Virus record (IMG/VR): IMGVR_UViG_3300046799_000011
Coordinates: 1 to 64,000 of that record
DNA from: a virus
Length of the DNA stretch: 64,000 bases
Direction: 5' to 3' (one strand)
Shown: positions 20,542 to 30,027 of the stretch, piece after piece
How positions within the stretch are numbered: position 1 is the stretch's first letter
Layout of the letters: every line of letters begins with the position of its first letter
The notes under the pieces: model-generated
Seen by the model: only the letters and a program-made list of their open reading frames with translations
Database searches by the model: none
Told to the model about the DNA's origin: nothing
Position numbers and translations under genes: made by a program

Positions 20542-22032
20542 TTAGTAGTCTACATCGAATACGGCTGCTACATCTTCAACTGGTACAGCGGAGGGTAGTT
20601 CTCTGAGCTTACTCATGTCCCCCATCTGCCCGAATATTCTATCGGCAATTCCTACTTGACCCTGCTGCTTGGCAGTAACCGTAAGGGAAAAGCCCTCTTG
20701 TTCCATGTCATGCTTGGTCTTTACGAGCTTATTCCATCTATCGATTTCACTGGACAGAATAGGATCAGCGTGACCGCCTTCCGCATCCTCAGCCATCTTC
20801 ATGAAGAGGATTCGCTGTAATTGCATCTCTACAATACTGTCCATCGCCGCCTGAAGTTGTTCCTTGGTACGCAGGGTGATAGGGATATCATACGCGCAAG
20901 TCGAGTTTTCTTCAAACATAGGACACTTGGTAGCAAGGAAACAGGTATCGCAGACGCGCATGGATTCGCTACGGATCTTAACCGTAGGAATCTCAACCTC
21001 TTCCATTTCCCCTGTGGCCTTATTGCGTCTCTTCTCACTGTTGAAGTCAAAATCAATGAGAGGGATTATCTTTCTTTGACTAGGATCTCTAGGAATTGCA
21101 GTTGGTAGTCTATTCCGAGTAGGTTCTAAGACACTACCAACTGTGTCGTTCTCGTTTTCCGAAAAGTCTTCGTTAGGCGTAAACACCTTTGTAGTTACTC
21201 CTCTAGTAGATTTTGCATTAATTGAGTCTACGAACTGTGACCAGGACCACAGGGAAAGTCTAAGAAGTTCCTTGGGATCATCCGCTATTATCTTTTCTAC
21301 ATCAAAGCCAGCGGCTTCAATGACGAATCTTTCCTTACGTCTGGCCTGTTCCTTCTGTTCCTTGGAATAGCTCTTCAATTGGTTATGTGACCAGACGAAT
21401 GTAGCTCCATACTTCTGGGGTGAAACCCATGAGGTGGAAGACACGGAAGTCCAATTGACTGCCTGCATAATATCCTGCTTAGTCATGGCTAATCCGTGAA
21501 GCTCAATCCCCCTTGATGCCATTCTATTGAGAGTAAGGACAAGGTCTCTTCCGTTGAGATTAGTCTGAGTAATTCCAACCTTTCCGAATCTGTCTGCCAA
21601 GTCATTGAGAGAGTCCATTCCGTTACCACTCGAAGTCCCGGGATGCCAGATCGGTAGGAATTTGTCAAATAGCAGTTCTCTAGGCATTTCTCTGCGTGTC
21701 TCAAGGTATTGAGTACCCAATTGTAGAGCATCAAATTCTGAGTAGAGTTCGATTTCGTTGATATTGTCAGCCACCCACTCATAGTAATGCTTCGCTATTC
21801 CTCTCAATTCATCATTAGTATATTTATTTTCCTTGGCCGAATTCAGTACTTGACAACCGGAATCCACAAATAAAGAATGTCCCTCAGGAAAATACTTTGA
21901 GACTTTCCAGGGATTATTGAAGTTAGTACGTCCACGTAATCCTAAATACGACAAGGAGCTACTTACCGTCCCGGTTTCCTTTATAAGGTTCCTATAGGTT
22001 GGTAAGTGAGCCCCTTGAAAGTAAAGTTTCAA
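20542..22032 (-). CDS. TGT/DpdA-like transglycosylase domain with C-terminal Cys-rich helical domain, 496 aa
   Basis: Residues 1 to about 260 resemble the TIM-barrel of tRNA-guanine transglycosylases and phage DpdA: FVDSGCQVL (compare the DSGGF motif with the catalytic Asp), VGITQTNLNG, HGLAMTKQDI and SVSSTSWVSP where DpdA-like proteins usually show SVDSTSW. The Asp usual in the last motif is Ser here. Residues near 355-495 form a second part with CDTCFLATKCPMFEENSTC (probable metal site), a long helical region and a SxxGIADRIFG segment, a pattern known to me from actinophage proteins sometimes called terminase small subunit. Known family members swap guanine for a 7-deazaguanine in tRNA or DNA; no synthesis genes for such a base are in the window. 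Substrate unknown. Confidence 0.6.
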   Translation of the reverse strand: MKLYFQGAHLPTYRNLIKETGTVSSSLSYLGLRGRTNFNNPWKVSKYFPEGHSLFVDSGCQVLNSAKENKYTNDELRGIAKHYYEWVADNINEIELYSEFDALQLGTQYLETRREMPRELLFDKFLPIWHPGTSSGNGMDSLNDLADRFGKVGITQTNLNGRDLVLTLNRMASRGIELHGLAMTKQDIMQAVNWTSVSSTSWVSPQKYGATFVWSHNQLKSYSKEQKEQARRKERFVIEAAGFDVEKIIADDPKELLRLSLWSWSQFVDSINAKSTRGVTTKVFTPNEDFSENENDTVGSVLEPTRNRLPTAIPRDPSQRKIIPLIDFDFNSEKRRNKATGEMEEVEIPTVKIRSESMRVCDTCFLATKCPMFEENSTCAYDIPITLRTKEQLQAAMDSIVEMQLQRILFMKMAEDAEGGHADPILSSEIDRWNKLVKTKHDMEQEGFSLTVTAKQQGQVGIADRIFGQMGDMSKLRELPSAVPVEDVAAVFDVDY

Positions 22033-22036
22033 TTAA

Positions 22037-23119
22037 TTACTCCGAAAACTTATGTAGCGGTTGATTAGCTGCTGATTCCCAAGCCTTTGCGGTAGAAGCC
22101 AGTCCCTTGTCTCTTCCTCCCGCAGCAGCGGACTTTCTACGTGCCTGAACTGCCTTTGACTTTGTCTGTGCCCACGCTTCCAACTGTGATCCCTTAGTGG
22201 CAATTCCTCCAGACTGCACATTGCGAGAACCTACAGTGAATTCATTGGTTCTGGGCTGATTAGCGGTAAGACTGGGAAGTGTCTGGTTAGAAGAACCTGT
22301 CGGATGCTGATGTGTAGGGAAAGGGCTATTACTCTTAGTGGATACGTCAGAGAACTGAGGCCCTACAACGGGCTTCTGAGGGGCTGGGGAAGCGGGCATG
22401 ACACTTTTCCCTTCAGGTGAGCTGAAAGAGGCTGTAGCAGGCCCTGTAGGGCTTCCTTGGGCCTTCTGTGGAGCAAACTGGTGTGAGAAAGTTGTAGGTG
22501 CGATTTTCTGAGCCTTAATTGGCGTATGTGTAGCCACAGGGCTGGAGAATCCAGGAGTCAATGAAGGAACTTTTGGTGCAGTTGTTGTAGTCATTGGACC
22601 TCCCTTACTTCGCTTATTGGCTTCTTGAATAGCCTGTCCGTGTGCGTAGTTCTTCTGGCTCTGTTGTGTTTTGAATTGTGCTTGCTGGAACTTAAGAGCT
22701 TCACCATGAGCAAAATTACGCTGTTGCTGCATTGTAGTAGCCTGCTTTACTCCGGCTGCCTGTGCTTGCTTTGCCTGAGCGGTAGGCTTCATGGCAAATG
22801 TACGTGGTGGTGCGCCTGCTGCTGGTGCTACTCTACCAGACTTTACGCCTGCTGCTTGCGCCTTAGCTGCCTGGTTGGCTTGCGTCTGCTGAGCCTTCTG
22901 CTTACGGGCGAAGTTAGCCTGTCCTTGCTTGACACCTTGAGCCGCACTCTGAGCAAATCTCTGCTTATTCGCCTGAGTAGTCTTTACATTGGAAATATGC
23001 TGAGCCTTTAGCTTACTGCTTCTTTCTGACAAGTGCTTTTGCGCATGCTCGAATACGTTGGTATTGAATTGGCCACCTAAACTGTTGATGGCTCCTGTGT
23101 CTGGAATATTTGCGGGCAT
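22037..23119 (-). CDS. low-complexity Ala/Gln/Lys-rich protein, 360 aa
   Basis: Preceded by AAAGGAGAAAAA. The N-terminal half is basic and built from imperfect repeats around QAAGVKQ, NFAHGEALKFQQAQ and NYAHGQAIQEANK, mostly helical. The C-terminal half is Pro/Ser/Thr-rich and disordered. This composition suits a virion-interior, scaffold-like or DNA-condensing protein. It lies between the HAD-like and the transglycosylase-like genes. Confidence 0.75.
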   Translation of the reverse strand: MPANIPDTGAINSLGGQFNTNVFEHAQKHLSERSSKLKAQHISNVKTTQANKQRFAQSAAQGVKQGQANFARKQKAQQTQANQAAKAQAAGVKSGRVAPAAGAPPRTFAMKPTAQAKQAQAAGVKQATTMQQQRNFAHGEALKFQQAQFKTQQSQKNYAHGQAIQEANKRSKGGPMTTTTAPKVPSLTPGFSSPVATHTPIKAQKIAPTTFSHQFAPQKAQGSPTGPATASFSSPEGKSVMPASPAPQKPVVGPQFSDVSTKSNSPFPTHQHPTGSSNQTLPSLTANQPRTNEFTVGSRNVQSGGIATKGSQLEAWAQTKSKAVQARRKSAAAGGRDKGLASTAKAWESAANQPLHKFSE

Positions 23120-23140
23120 TTTTTCTCCTTTGAGAAAACC

Positions 23141-23638
23141 TTAGAAGTCTAGAAGTCGGGTATCTGTTGCTCTGGCCTCTTGCTGTCTTACCTTCTCTGC
23201 CAGCAGATTATTCCAAGGAGTTGGTTCGGTAGAGTGTCCAGGACGGAAATCGGGATGAGTATATTGTGGGTGAAGGAATAGCATAGTAGGAATTTGTGCC
23301 TGAAGTAGTCTTGTTGCAGCCTCTGTATCAGATTCATAAACCATAGAAAGAGGGCCTTGCTTTCTTAATCTTCCTATTTGTGCCATTCTACGAATTACGA
23401 TATCTTCGGAATCCATGTCATCCCAATAGATTTCATTAACGTGTTCCGTAAGGGAATTCATAAGCAGCCAGTATTGCACCTTCTCTTTGGCACCACTGTC
23501 AATAATGAGGGATACTCTATGGTCCTTTACTAATGACTTATATATAAGGAGTCCTGGAATAATAACTGATGAGTCATTAGGTTGTCTCAGTATTCCATTG
23601 ACTACTATTGCTACGTGATTACCCCAGGATTCTGCCAT
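23141..23638 (-). CDS. possible degenerate HAD-fold protein, 165 aa
   Basis: A Rossmann-type pattern: VAIVVNGILRQP at the N-terminus where HAD enzymes have DxDG, then GLLIYKSLVKDHRVSLIID, VYESDTEAATRLLQAQIPTM and FLHPQYTHPDF. The nucleophile Asp is replaced, so it would be inactive or a binding protein. It overlaps the flow from the nucleotidyltransferase gene. The call rests only on the pattern. Confidence 0.55.
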   Translation of the reverse strand: MAESWGNHVAIVVNGILRQPNDSSVIIPGLLIYKSLVKDHRVSLIIDSGAKEKVQYWLLMNSLTEHVNEIYWDDMDSEDIVIRRMAQIGRLRKQGPLSMVYESDTEAATRLLQAQIPTMLFLHPQYTHPDFRPGHSTEPTPWNNLLAEKVRQQEARATDTRLLDF

Positions 23639-24520
23639 TTAATTCTCCTGATTAATTATCTCATTGAGTGCGTTTACTATTCCGGATTCCTTAGCAGATT
23701 GCCATTGGAAATTATAGAAATCTCCGTAGCCTTCTCCTTGATTAGAAAAGGCATGCTTTCTGCCAAGATGAAGACTGTCGAACAAGGTACGTGCCTCTGC
23801 CTGTACAAGGGCTCTGTGGCGCTTGTTGTTGACCTCCTGAGGGGTTCCCATAGCTATCGTGGAACCTTCTGCCCGTACGCTGTTATAGCGGCTTACAAGG
23901 GCGTGTGCGGCTTCCTTATTGGCATCGGCCTGAGCGTAATAGTCAGACGGGTAAAGGGCATGAGGATCTGAAGGTAAAGAAGGTGGCTTTATCGTCCACT
24001 CATCCTTGGTCAAGTTATACGCCGCATAAGGATGAATATTGGTAATGGAGTTAGGTGTGGCTTCTACATAGTCATTGAGGAAATAAGTTACTTCATATGT
24101 TTGTTCCAGCCACCAACCTTCCTCGGTTTCATAGCCTAAACCAACATGGGAAGTTCTTGGCCACAGGTTCTTGCGTAGGTCTTCAGTGAATACGTCTGCT
24201 ATCTCGTGTCTGTCCATCCATTGGAAATTTGGATTACACGTAACAAATTCCGTATAGTCTATTCCGAGTAGTACATCGAGATCACCGTTTCCACGAGACG
24301 CAGCCCACTGGTAACTGACTCCGCTACCTGCCAGCCAAGCCATACTCCATAACTCAGGGCTATTATATTTACCCCCAAGATAATAGAATAAGCTGTCAAG
24401 GATAGTCTTTCTGACATAAGGTCGGATATGCTCACTGTCTTCAAATAGGTGGGGGTCAAGAGTACTGGAAGGCTTGCTGAAGTAGCTACTGGCCCCAGTT
24501 TCAAGTCTAATATCATTCAT
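23639..24520 (-). CDS. nucleotidyltransferase-fold protein, 293 aa
   Basis: The motif GSGVSYQWAASRGNGDLDVL is the GS...DxD signature of the polymerase-beta nucleotidyltransferase fold, with DLD carrying two metal-binding Asp. A third acidic residue could come from the EVTYFLND region. The C-terminal part is helical. Related proteins are common in actinobacteriophage genomes with unknown substrate. Starts after AGGATACTTAT and is co-transcribed with 23141, 22037 and 20542. Confidence 0.7.
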   Translation of the reverse strand: MNDIRLETGASSYFSKPSSTLDPHLFEDSEHIRPYVRKTILDSLFYYLGGKYNSPELWSMAWLAGSGVSYQWAASRGNGDLDVLLGIDYTEFVTCNPNFQWMDRHEIADVFTEDLRKNLWPRTSHVGLGYETEEGWWLEQTYEVTYFLNDYVEATPNSITNIHPYAAYNLTKDEWTIKPPSLPSDPHALYPSDYYAQADANKEAAHALVSRYNSVRAEGSTIAMGTPQEVNNKRHRALVQAEARTLFDSLHLGRKHAFSNQGEGYGDFYNFQWQSAKESGIVNALNEIINQEN

Positions 24521-24546
24521 ATAAGTATCCTACCGTAGAAACGAAG

Positions 24547-24580
24547 AAAAGGGAATAGAGAGATTACTCTATTCCCTTTT
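24547..24580 (-). terminator. terminator after the endolysin gene
   Basis: Perfect 14-bp inverted repeat AAAAGGGAATAGAG (24547-24560) / CTCTATTCCCTTTT (24567-24580); on the minus strand a T-rich tract (TTTTCTTC) follows. Confidence 0.9.
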
Positions 24581-24592
24581 CAGTATATTAAA

Positions 24593-25474
24593 TTAGTTGG
24601 CTAGCTCTGCACCAAGCTTCTTTACTACCGCAGTAGCAAGAGCCTCTATGTCAATGACTGGTGTAGAAACGGCTGCTACCGCTGCCTGAAGCGCAGTAAC
24701 CTGAGTCTGAATGGCGCGAACCTTCATACCAGTGTCTGCAACGTAAGAACGCAGTTGCCAGAACTCATTTGTCTTGATGTCTCCCGCATCAGATGGAGCA
24801 CCAATAAGGCCATCCATAGTAAGTACGGTCTTGGCGATTAAATTAGCATCTGCCTGTGTTACTGCCACGTCTTCCTCCGAAGTATTCTGTACGAATGATA
24901 GTGTCCATGCTATTAATGCCGCACGGCTGGTGAATAGGCTGTAGTTATGATCAACGCCACCAGCAGTTGAGTACTGATGGAATGTCCACTTGTAATCAAT
25001 TCCAGGGCTTCCCGCAGCCTTACCGGCTGTTGCGATCCATAGGAAGTCACCACAATAGCTATTGGTATCTACGTTGGTCCAATAGTCAGGGGAACAATAC
25101 ATTCCTACAGGATTGTTCGGTAACTTACCCTTCATGTACTTCAGGTAAGCATCCTTATAGGCTCGCTGTACAGCCTTGGAAACATTCTTGTTGTTAGTGT
25201 CGTAGCCTTCCCAGTCCAGTACTACAATCTCACCCTTTTTAGGGGTTACCTTGGAAAGGAAATAGTCCGCTTCGCTCTTAGGACTATTGGCCATATGTGG
25301 ATAATGGTAAAAACCGACAACCAGGTCAGCCTTAGTCGCTGTAGTGTACTGGCTCTTCCATTTTGGACTCTCGTAGGAAAGTCCCTCAGTTACCTTCAAG
25401 AATACATAGTCGATGTCCGCAGTAGAAGGTGTAGCGGATTGATATCCCGACCAGTCCTGTCCGAATAGTCCCAT
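24593..25474 (-). CDS. endolysin with GH25 lysozyme domain, 293 aa
   Basis: Residues 1-200 match GH25 muramidases: FGQDWSGYQ at the N-terminus, YVFLKVTEGLSY, VGFYHYPHM, IVVLDWEGY with the catalytic Asp/Glu pair, and WTFHQYSTAGGVDHNYSLF. These enzymes cut the MurNAc-GlcNAc bond of peptidoglycan. The C-terminal 90 residues are helical and Ala/Val-rich (QTQVTALQAAVAAVSTP) and may oligomerise or bind the wall. No signal peptide, so a holin or other export route is needed. Confidence 0.9.
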   Translation of the reverse strand: MGLFGQDWSGYQSATPSTADIDYVFLKVTEGLSYESPKWKSQYTTATKADLVVGFYHYPHMANSPKSEADYFLSKVTPKKGEIVVLDWEGYDTNNKNVSKAVQRAYKDAYLKYMKGKLPNNPVGMYCSPDYWTNVDTNSYCGDFLWIATAGKAAGSPGIDYKWTFHQYSTAGGVDHNYSLFTSRAALIAWTLSFVQNTSEEDVAVTQADANLIAKTVLTMDGLIGAPSDAGDIKTNEFWQLRSYVADTGMKVRAIQTQVTALQAAVAAVSTPVIDIEALATAVVKKLGAELAN

Positions 25475-25476
25475 AC

Positions 25477-25833
25477 TTATGCTCTTAACTTAGAAGGGTC
25501 AATCAAAGAAGAAATTCTCTGTGCCTCTTGCTGTTGTTGTGCTTGGTACTGCATCATTGCCGCGCGTTGTTCCATCACGATAACGGTAGACATAGCAGTC
25601 TGCTGAATCTGACAGCCCGTACCAACGTTGGCACAGCCACCAACGATATCATCCATTGTCGCAGTTCTCTGCATATCGAGATCCTTGTCAGCAAATTCTG
25701 CGTACGCAGACCATTGACCATCAATACCTTGGACGATAAGGAAGGCAGTGGTTACTTCCTCAGTAGTGTCTTCCTTCTCAGCCAGTAACTCTGCGGCCTT
25801 TTGCTTCTGTAGTTCAGCGAAATCAATTGTCAT
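25477..25833 (-). CDS. hypothetical protein, 118 aa
   Basis: Helical N-terminus (DFAELQKQKAAELLAEKE), a beta-rich core (TAFLIVQGIDGQWSAYAEF) and a Gln-rich C-terminus (YQAQQQQEAQRISSLID). Small proteins with this start and a VxGxDGxW core occur in other actinophages near structural genes; function unknown. Confidence 0.7.
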   Translation of the reverse strand: MTIDFAELQKQKAAELLAEKEDTTEEVTTAFLIVQGIDGQWSAYAEFADKDLDMQRTATMDDIVGGCANVGTGCQIQQTAMSTVIVMEQRAAMMQYQAQQQQEAQRISSLIDPSKLRA

Positions 25834-25848
25834 TCGAATTATGATCCT

Positions 25849-26409
25849 TTACTTACGTAATTCACTTTTAACGGATTGGTGATAAGGGCAATACTCACAA
25901 ATGAAACTACGCTTGATCTTGGTTTCATCGTAGGTAGGAAGTCCAGCAATCTTACGTTCTCTGGAAGTATTAGGCTTGATTTCCATATGAGGACTCAAAT
26001 AGTCAGCACACTTGGGAGCGGTGTTGGACTTGAATGCGGGACGGTTATGTCTTTGGTAGCATTCCAGAGCATCAGATTTGAATGTATTCTGTACATCGTA
26101 GAAGTCCTGATCAAATCCAGTACGACCACCACTTTCAAGAATCTTCTTAGTGATGTCCTTACGATATTCCGGATCCTTCCAGTGACGTGTAGGCACGAAT
26201 CCCAGCATGCACCACTCCAATACGTGACGATCCTCAAAGGAAGGGTGTCTGCGTAGATGTGTCTCAATGATATGACCAATACGAGGATCATTATCCGCTT
26301 CATCCGGCTTGTAATCCGTAAGTTCTTCGATAACCTGACAAGGATGGCAGACCAGTAAGCCGGTCAGATGCACATTCTTGTCTTTGTGCGGATCAAACGT
26401 GTCTGTCAT
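25849..26409 (-). CDS. Cys/His-containing hypothetical protein, 186 aa
   Basis: Contains VCHPCQVIEELTDY near the N-terminus and a terminal FICEYCPYHQSVKSE, with more Cys and His between (HVLEWCMLGF, ALECYQRHN, PKCADYL). Four or more of these probably bind metal. The pattern is familiar from other actinobacteriophage genomes but has no known function to me. Confidence 0.7.
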   Translation of the reverse strand: MTDTFDPHKDKNVHLTGLLVCHPCQVIEELTDYKPDEADNDPRIGHIIETHLRRHPSFEDRHVLEWCMLGFVPTRHWKDPEYRKDITKKILESGGRTGFDQDFYDVQNTFKSDALECYQRHNRPAFKSNTAPKCADYLSPHMEIKPNTSRERKIAGLPTYDETKIKRSFICEYCPYHQSVKSELRK

Positions 26410-26447
26410 GTAGTAGTCCTTTTTGTATTTCGTTTCATGGCCATTTT

Positions 26448-26476
26448 ATACTAACACGAAAAGCCCCATTCTTCAA
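26448..26476 (-). promoter_or_regulatory. promoter of the 25849 gene, inside a terminator
   Basis: On the minus strand TTGAAG (26476-26471), 17-bp spacer, TAGTAT (26453-26448). It overlaps the terminator stem-loop of the upstream Rpf gene, so termination and re-initiation share the same DNA. Confidence 0.55.
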
Positions 26477-26505
26477 CTACGTATGGTAGCGAAGAATGGG
26501 GCTTT
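26460..26505 (-). terminator. terminator after the Rpf-LysM gene
   Basis: Perfect 14-bp inverted repeat AAAGCCCCATTCTT (26460-26473) / AAGAATGGGGCTTT (26492-26505), followed on the minus strand by a TTTTCG tract. Confidence 0.85.
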
Positions 26506-26508
26506 CCC

Positions 26509-27659
<1,151 letters not shown>

Positions 27660-27740
27660 GACGATCCAATCGATAGACAATAAGGACAGTTATTACGCCA
27701 CCTGGAATGTCTTGATTTTGTAACAACACCGCAAAGCATA

Positions 27741-27773
27741 GACCCTCAGCCAACGATCTGTCAACTGAGGGTC
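27741..27773 (-). terminator. weak terminator hairpin
   Basis: 9-bp inverted repeat GACCCTCAG (27741-27749) / CTGAGGGTC (27765-27773) downstream of the 27797 gene; no clear T-tract. Confidence 0.55.
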
Positions 27774-27796
27774 ATGTGGTGCGTGTTGAATCTGTA

Positions 27797-28072
27797 CTAC
27801 CAAGCTTGCCCTAAAATACCAGAATCTTCAAGACTTTCGAACTTATTCTGGTGGAATCTAGGGTTTGCAACATACTTGTTCTGTCCGGGTACTTCAACCA
27901 TTCTAGGCTCTCCGTAACCGTAGTACAAGAGGTTGAGAGACTGTCGGGTTTCGTAGGTAGACATGTCATTCATCATGCCACCTTCGCTGTTGGGGTGCAA
28001 GTCCTTGTACTTACCGTCAGTTGCACCACGTACTAGAGACGCATTCATTGATCTAGATGCATTAATCGCCAT
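27797..28072 (-). CDS. hypothetical protein, 91 aa
   Basis: MAINASRSMNASLVRGATDG... with a Tyr-rich middle (TRQSLNLLYYGYGEPRMVEV). The start directly follows the stop of the 28074 gene. Likely a virion or assembly-associated small protein; unknown. Confidence 0.65.
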   Translation of the reverse strand: MAINASRSMNASLVRGATDGKYKDLHPNSEGGMMNDMSTYETRQSLNLLYYGYGEPRMVEVPGQNKYVANPRFHQNKFESLEDSGILGQAW

Positions 28073-28073
28073 A

Positions 28074-28244
28074 TTACTTCGCTTTCTTTGGTCTGCCCGC
28101 TGACTTCTTTACTACTTTAACAGGCTTGGGCGCTCTGTAAGCGGCGGCGGAAGGGGCCTGTACTACCTTAGGATTCTTTGCTGTGCCAACGGTTCTTTTA
28201 TCCGTGGCACGTCTTGGAGCCGCTACGGCTCTCTTTGCTGCCAT
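28074..28244 (-). CDS. Lys/Ala/Pro-rich DNA-binding-like protein with AT-hook, 56 aa
   Basis: Composition AAKRAVAAPRRATDKR and APKPVKVVKKSAGRPKKAK. The C-terminal GRPKK is an AT-hook core, and the repeated KP/KK/AP pattern resembles histone H1-like tails. Would bind the minor groove of AT-rich DNA, either packaged phage DNA or host DNA. Confidence 0.7.
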   Translation of the reverse strand: MAAKRAVAAPRRATDKRTVGTAKNPKVVQAPSAAAYRAPKPVKVVKKSAGRPKKAK

Positions 28245-28255
28245 GATTACTCCAT

Positions 28256-28585
28256 TTATGGAAGGGAAGGGTTCTGCGGGAAGGATGTGCCTTGATAGCC
28301 TGACTCCGTACCACTGAAATCACCGAAGGAGGCTGAGAAGGTATCGTCCACTGACAAGATATCCAGGATTCCGGGAGTAGTTGTTCTATACCCAAACCTA
28401 TTGGGTACTCTTCCTATATTAGGAATAGGCGGACGTAGATTATTGGCATCAGCATAAGCATTGGCTACTAACTTCGCTGATACAAGTTGTTCTGCAAAGG
28501 ACTGAGAAGGGCGTCGGAAGTTATATACGGAGTCGCCTTGGTACTCACGCTTTGAATAATCATAATTCTGATTCTGCTTTTCCAC
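28256..28585 (-). CDS. hypothetical protein, 109 aa
   Basis: GTG start at 28585 with GGGAGAAGCATATA upstream, overlapping the preceding TAG. Polar and probably partly disordered (KQNQNYDYSKREYQGDSVYN; C-terminus SGYQGTSFPQNPSLP). Unknown. Confidence 0.65.
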   Translation of the reverse strand: MEKQNQNYDYSKREYQGDSVYNFRRPSQSFAEQLVSAKLVANAYADANNLRPPIPNIGRVPNRFGYRTTTPGILDILSVDDTFSASFGDFSGTESGYQGTSFPQNPSLP

Positions 28586-29130
28586 TATATGCTTCTCCCG
28601 CTTCCAGAGGCTGACCAACCAGGTAAGTTTACAGAGCTATGGAACTTTCTGATATTGGGATCGATATTACCTGCTACTTGAGGATCATAGGCAATATTTA
28701 ATTCCTGAGCCAGCTTCTTGGCAGCCTCGTTAGTCATGAACTTACCACCATGAGCAAGTCTTTCAATTGGATTACCCTCAGCGGAATATCTCTTCTTATC
28801 TCCGGCCAGTCTTCTATCCAAAGAAGAATACGGAGTCAAGTCATCAGGCCAGAAATAAGATTCGGCACCAATGATTGATCCTTTATGTACCCCTCGGGTA
28901 TATGAACGGGCATTATTACGTACAGTCTGAAGTAGCTTATCCTGTCTTCTGTCAATAACAGAACCTAGATAGCCATCAGGGTATTGGGCTTCAGGTGTTT
29001 TTCCTGTAGCTGCTGCAATACGGGCATCAAGAATGGAGCGGAAACCAGAGATAGCCATTCCTCCGCCACCACCATATTGGGTCACAGAGCCTTGCTGTCC
29101 TACTGGTGGGTTATAACTCATGTTACTCAT
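28585..29130 (-). CDS. hypothetical protein, 181 aa
   Basis: Preceded by GGAGGTAGATATCG. The N-terminus is Gly-rich (QYGGGGGMAISGFRSILDAR), the middle basic, and the C-terminus Ser/Gly-rich. May be a virion component; not recognised. Confidence 0.7.
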   Translation of the reverse strand: MSNMSYNPPVGQQGSVTQYGGGGGMAISGFRSILDARIAAATGKTPEAQYPDGYLGSVIDRRQDKLLQTVRNNARSYTRGVHKGSIIGAESYFWPDDLTPYSSLDRRLAGDKKRYSAEGNPIERLAHGGKFMTNEAAKKLAQELNIAYDPQVAGNIDPNIRKFHSSVNLPGWSASGSGRSI

Positions 29131-29470
29131 CGATATCTACCTCCAATTTTGCAGCTATCTTCTTAAGTATTTCTTCTGAGCGCAAATCAGCGGCTAAATC
29201 CAATTCCAGTTTCTCTCTATCCTTGTCGGACTGACGATTCTGTGAAAATAGAATAATAGGCGCGGCATAAGATGCCTGAAGTGATAAAAGTAATGTCATG
29301 AATATAAAGGGATATCTATCAAACTCCCAGTTATAGGAAGTAAATATATTCCATAAAAACCATACGACTACAAATAACGACATTCCGCCAATGAATTTAA
29401 TGGATCCGAAGAATGCTGCAAATCTGTCAAAAGCAGTAGTTAATCTGCTGTCGTTGGTCTTCTGATCCAT
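29123..29470 (-). CDS. DUF1003 membrane protein, 115 aa
   Basis: Matches DUF1003: two transmembrane helices (FIGGMSLFVVVWFLWNIF and IFMTLLLSLQASYAAPIILF) with the FDRYPFIFMTLLLS junction and the terminal SQNRQSDKDREKLELD typical of the family. Function of DUF1003 is unknown; carried by several bacteria and phages. Confidence 0.85.
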   Translation of the reverse strand: MDQKTNDSRLTTAFDRFAAFFGSIKFIGGMSLFVVVWFLWNIFTSYNWEFDRYPFIFMTLLLSLQASYAAPIILFSQNRQSDKDREKLELDLAADLRSEEILKKIAAKLEVDIDE

Positions 29471-29790
29471 TACATTGCTCTCCCGTACTTAGCCTTAGCT
29501 CTGAACTGATCTGTCCAGGAACTACGGGATGGCATCATAACGACTTTCTTGCAGATCTCAGAGGCTTCAGCGGCGTTCTGAGCGTACAGAGTAGCTGTTG
29601 GGTGGAGTGTTGCCCCCATCTTCTCAAAAGAGGCTCTACGGTTCCCTTTTGTGCCGTCTAGGGCATCTCCCTGCTTGCCTCCTCCACCCTTGGGACGCAT
29701 ACGACCGCGCTCAGGCTTGCCAACGCGGGATAATACTGCTGCGGAAGTTCCCATAGTTGGACGACTCCCTGTGCCAATTTCTTCGGCCAT
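29470..29790 (-). CDS. basic Gly-rich hypothetical protein, 106 aa
   Basis: RGRMRPKGGGGKQGDALDG and the C-terminal SSWTDQFRAKAKYGRAM show a positively charged, flexible protein. Last codons overlap the DUF1003 start (TAATG). Unknown. Confidence 0.65.
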   Translation of the reverse strand: MAEEIGTGSRPTMGTSAAVLSRVGKPERGRMRPKGGGGKQGDALDGTKGNRRASFEKMGATLHPTATLYAQNAAEASEICKKVVMMPSRSSWTDQFRAKAKYGRAM

Positions 29791-29802
29791 AATTTCTCCT
29801 AA

Positions 29803-30027
29803 TTAAGAACGGTAATAACTCAATGCTCGGTTTTGTGAATAAGTAGTGGAACTCATACCATTAGAACTTCCGCCAATAGGTGAGAGCACAGAAGCGGGTG
29901 AGTAGTTCTTTGGTGCCATCTGCTGAACTGTACGAGTAGAGCCTTGCCCTACCAAGCCGGTAGCACCAGAAGAGAACTCAGCAGTTCTGGATTGCGGAAA
30001 ACTGTTATCCGCTGGTTGTGCGGGCAT
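29803..30027 (-). CDS. Ser/Gly-rich hypothetical protein, 74 aa
   Basis: Polar low-complexity protein (MPAQPADNSFPQSRTAEFSS..., ending YSQNRALSYYRS). Preceded by AGGGAGGGTCTAT. Unknown. Confidence 0.6.
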   Translation of the reverse strand: MPAQPADNSFPQSRTAEFSSGATGLVGQGSTRTVQQMAPKNYSPASVLSPIGGSSNGMSSTTYSQNRALSYYRS

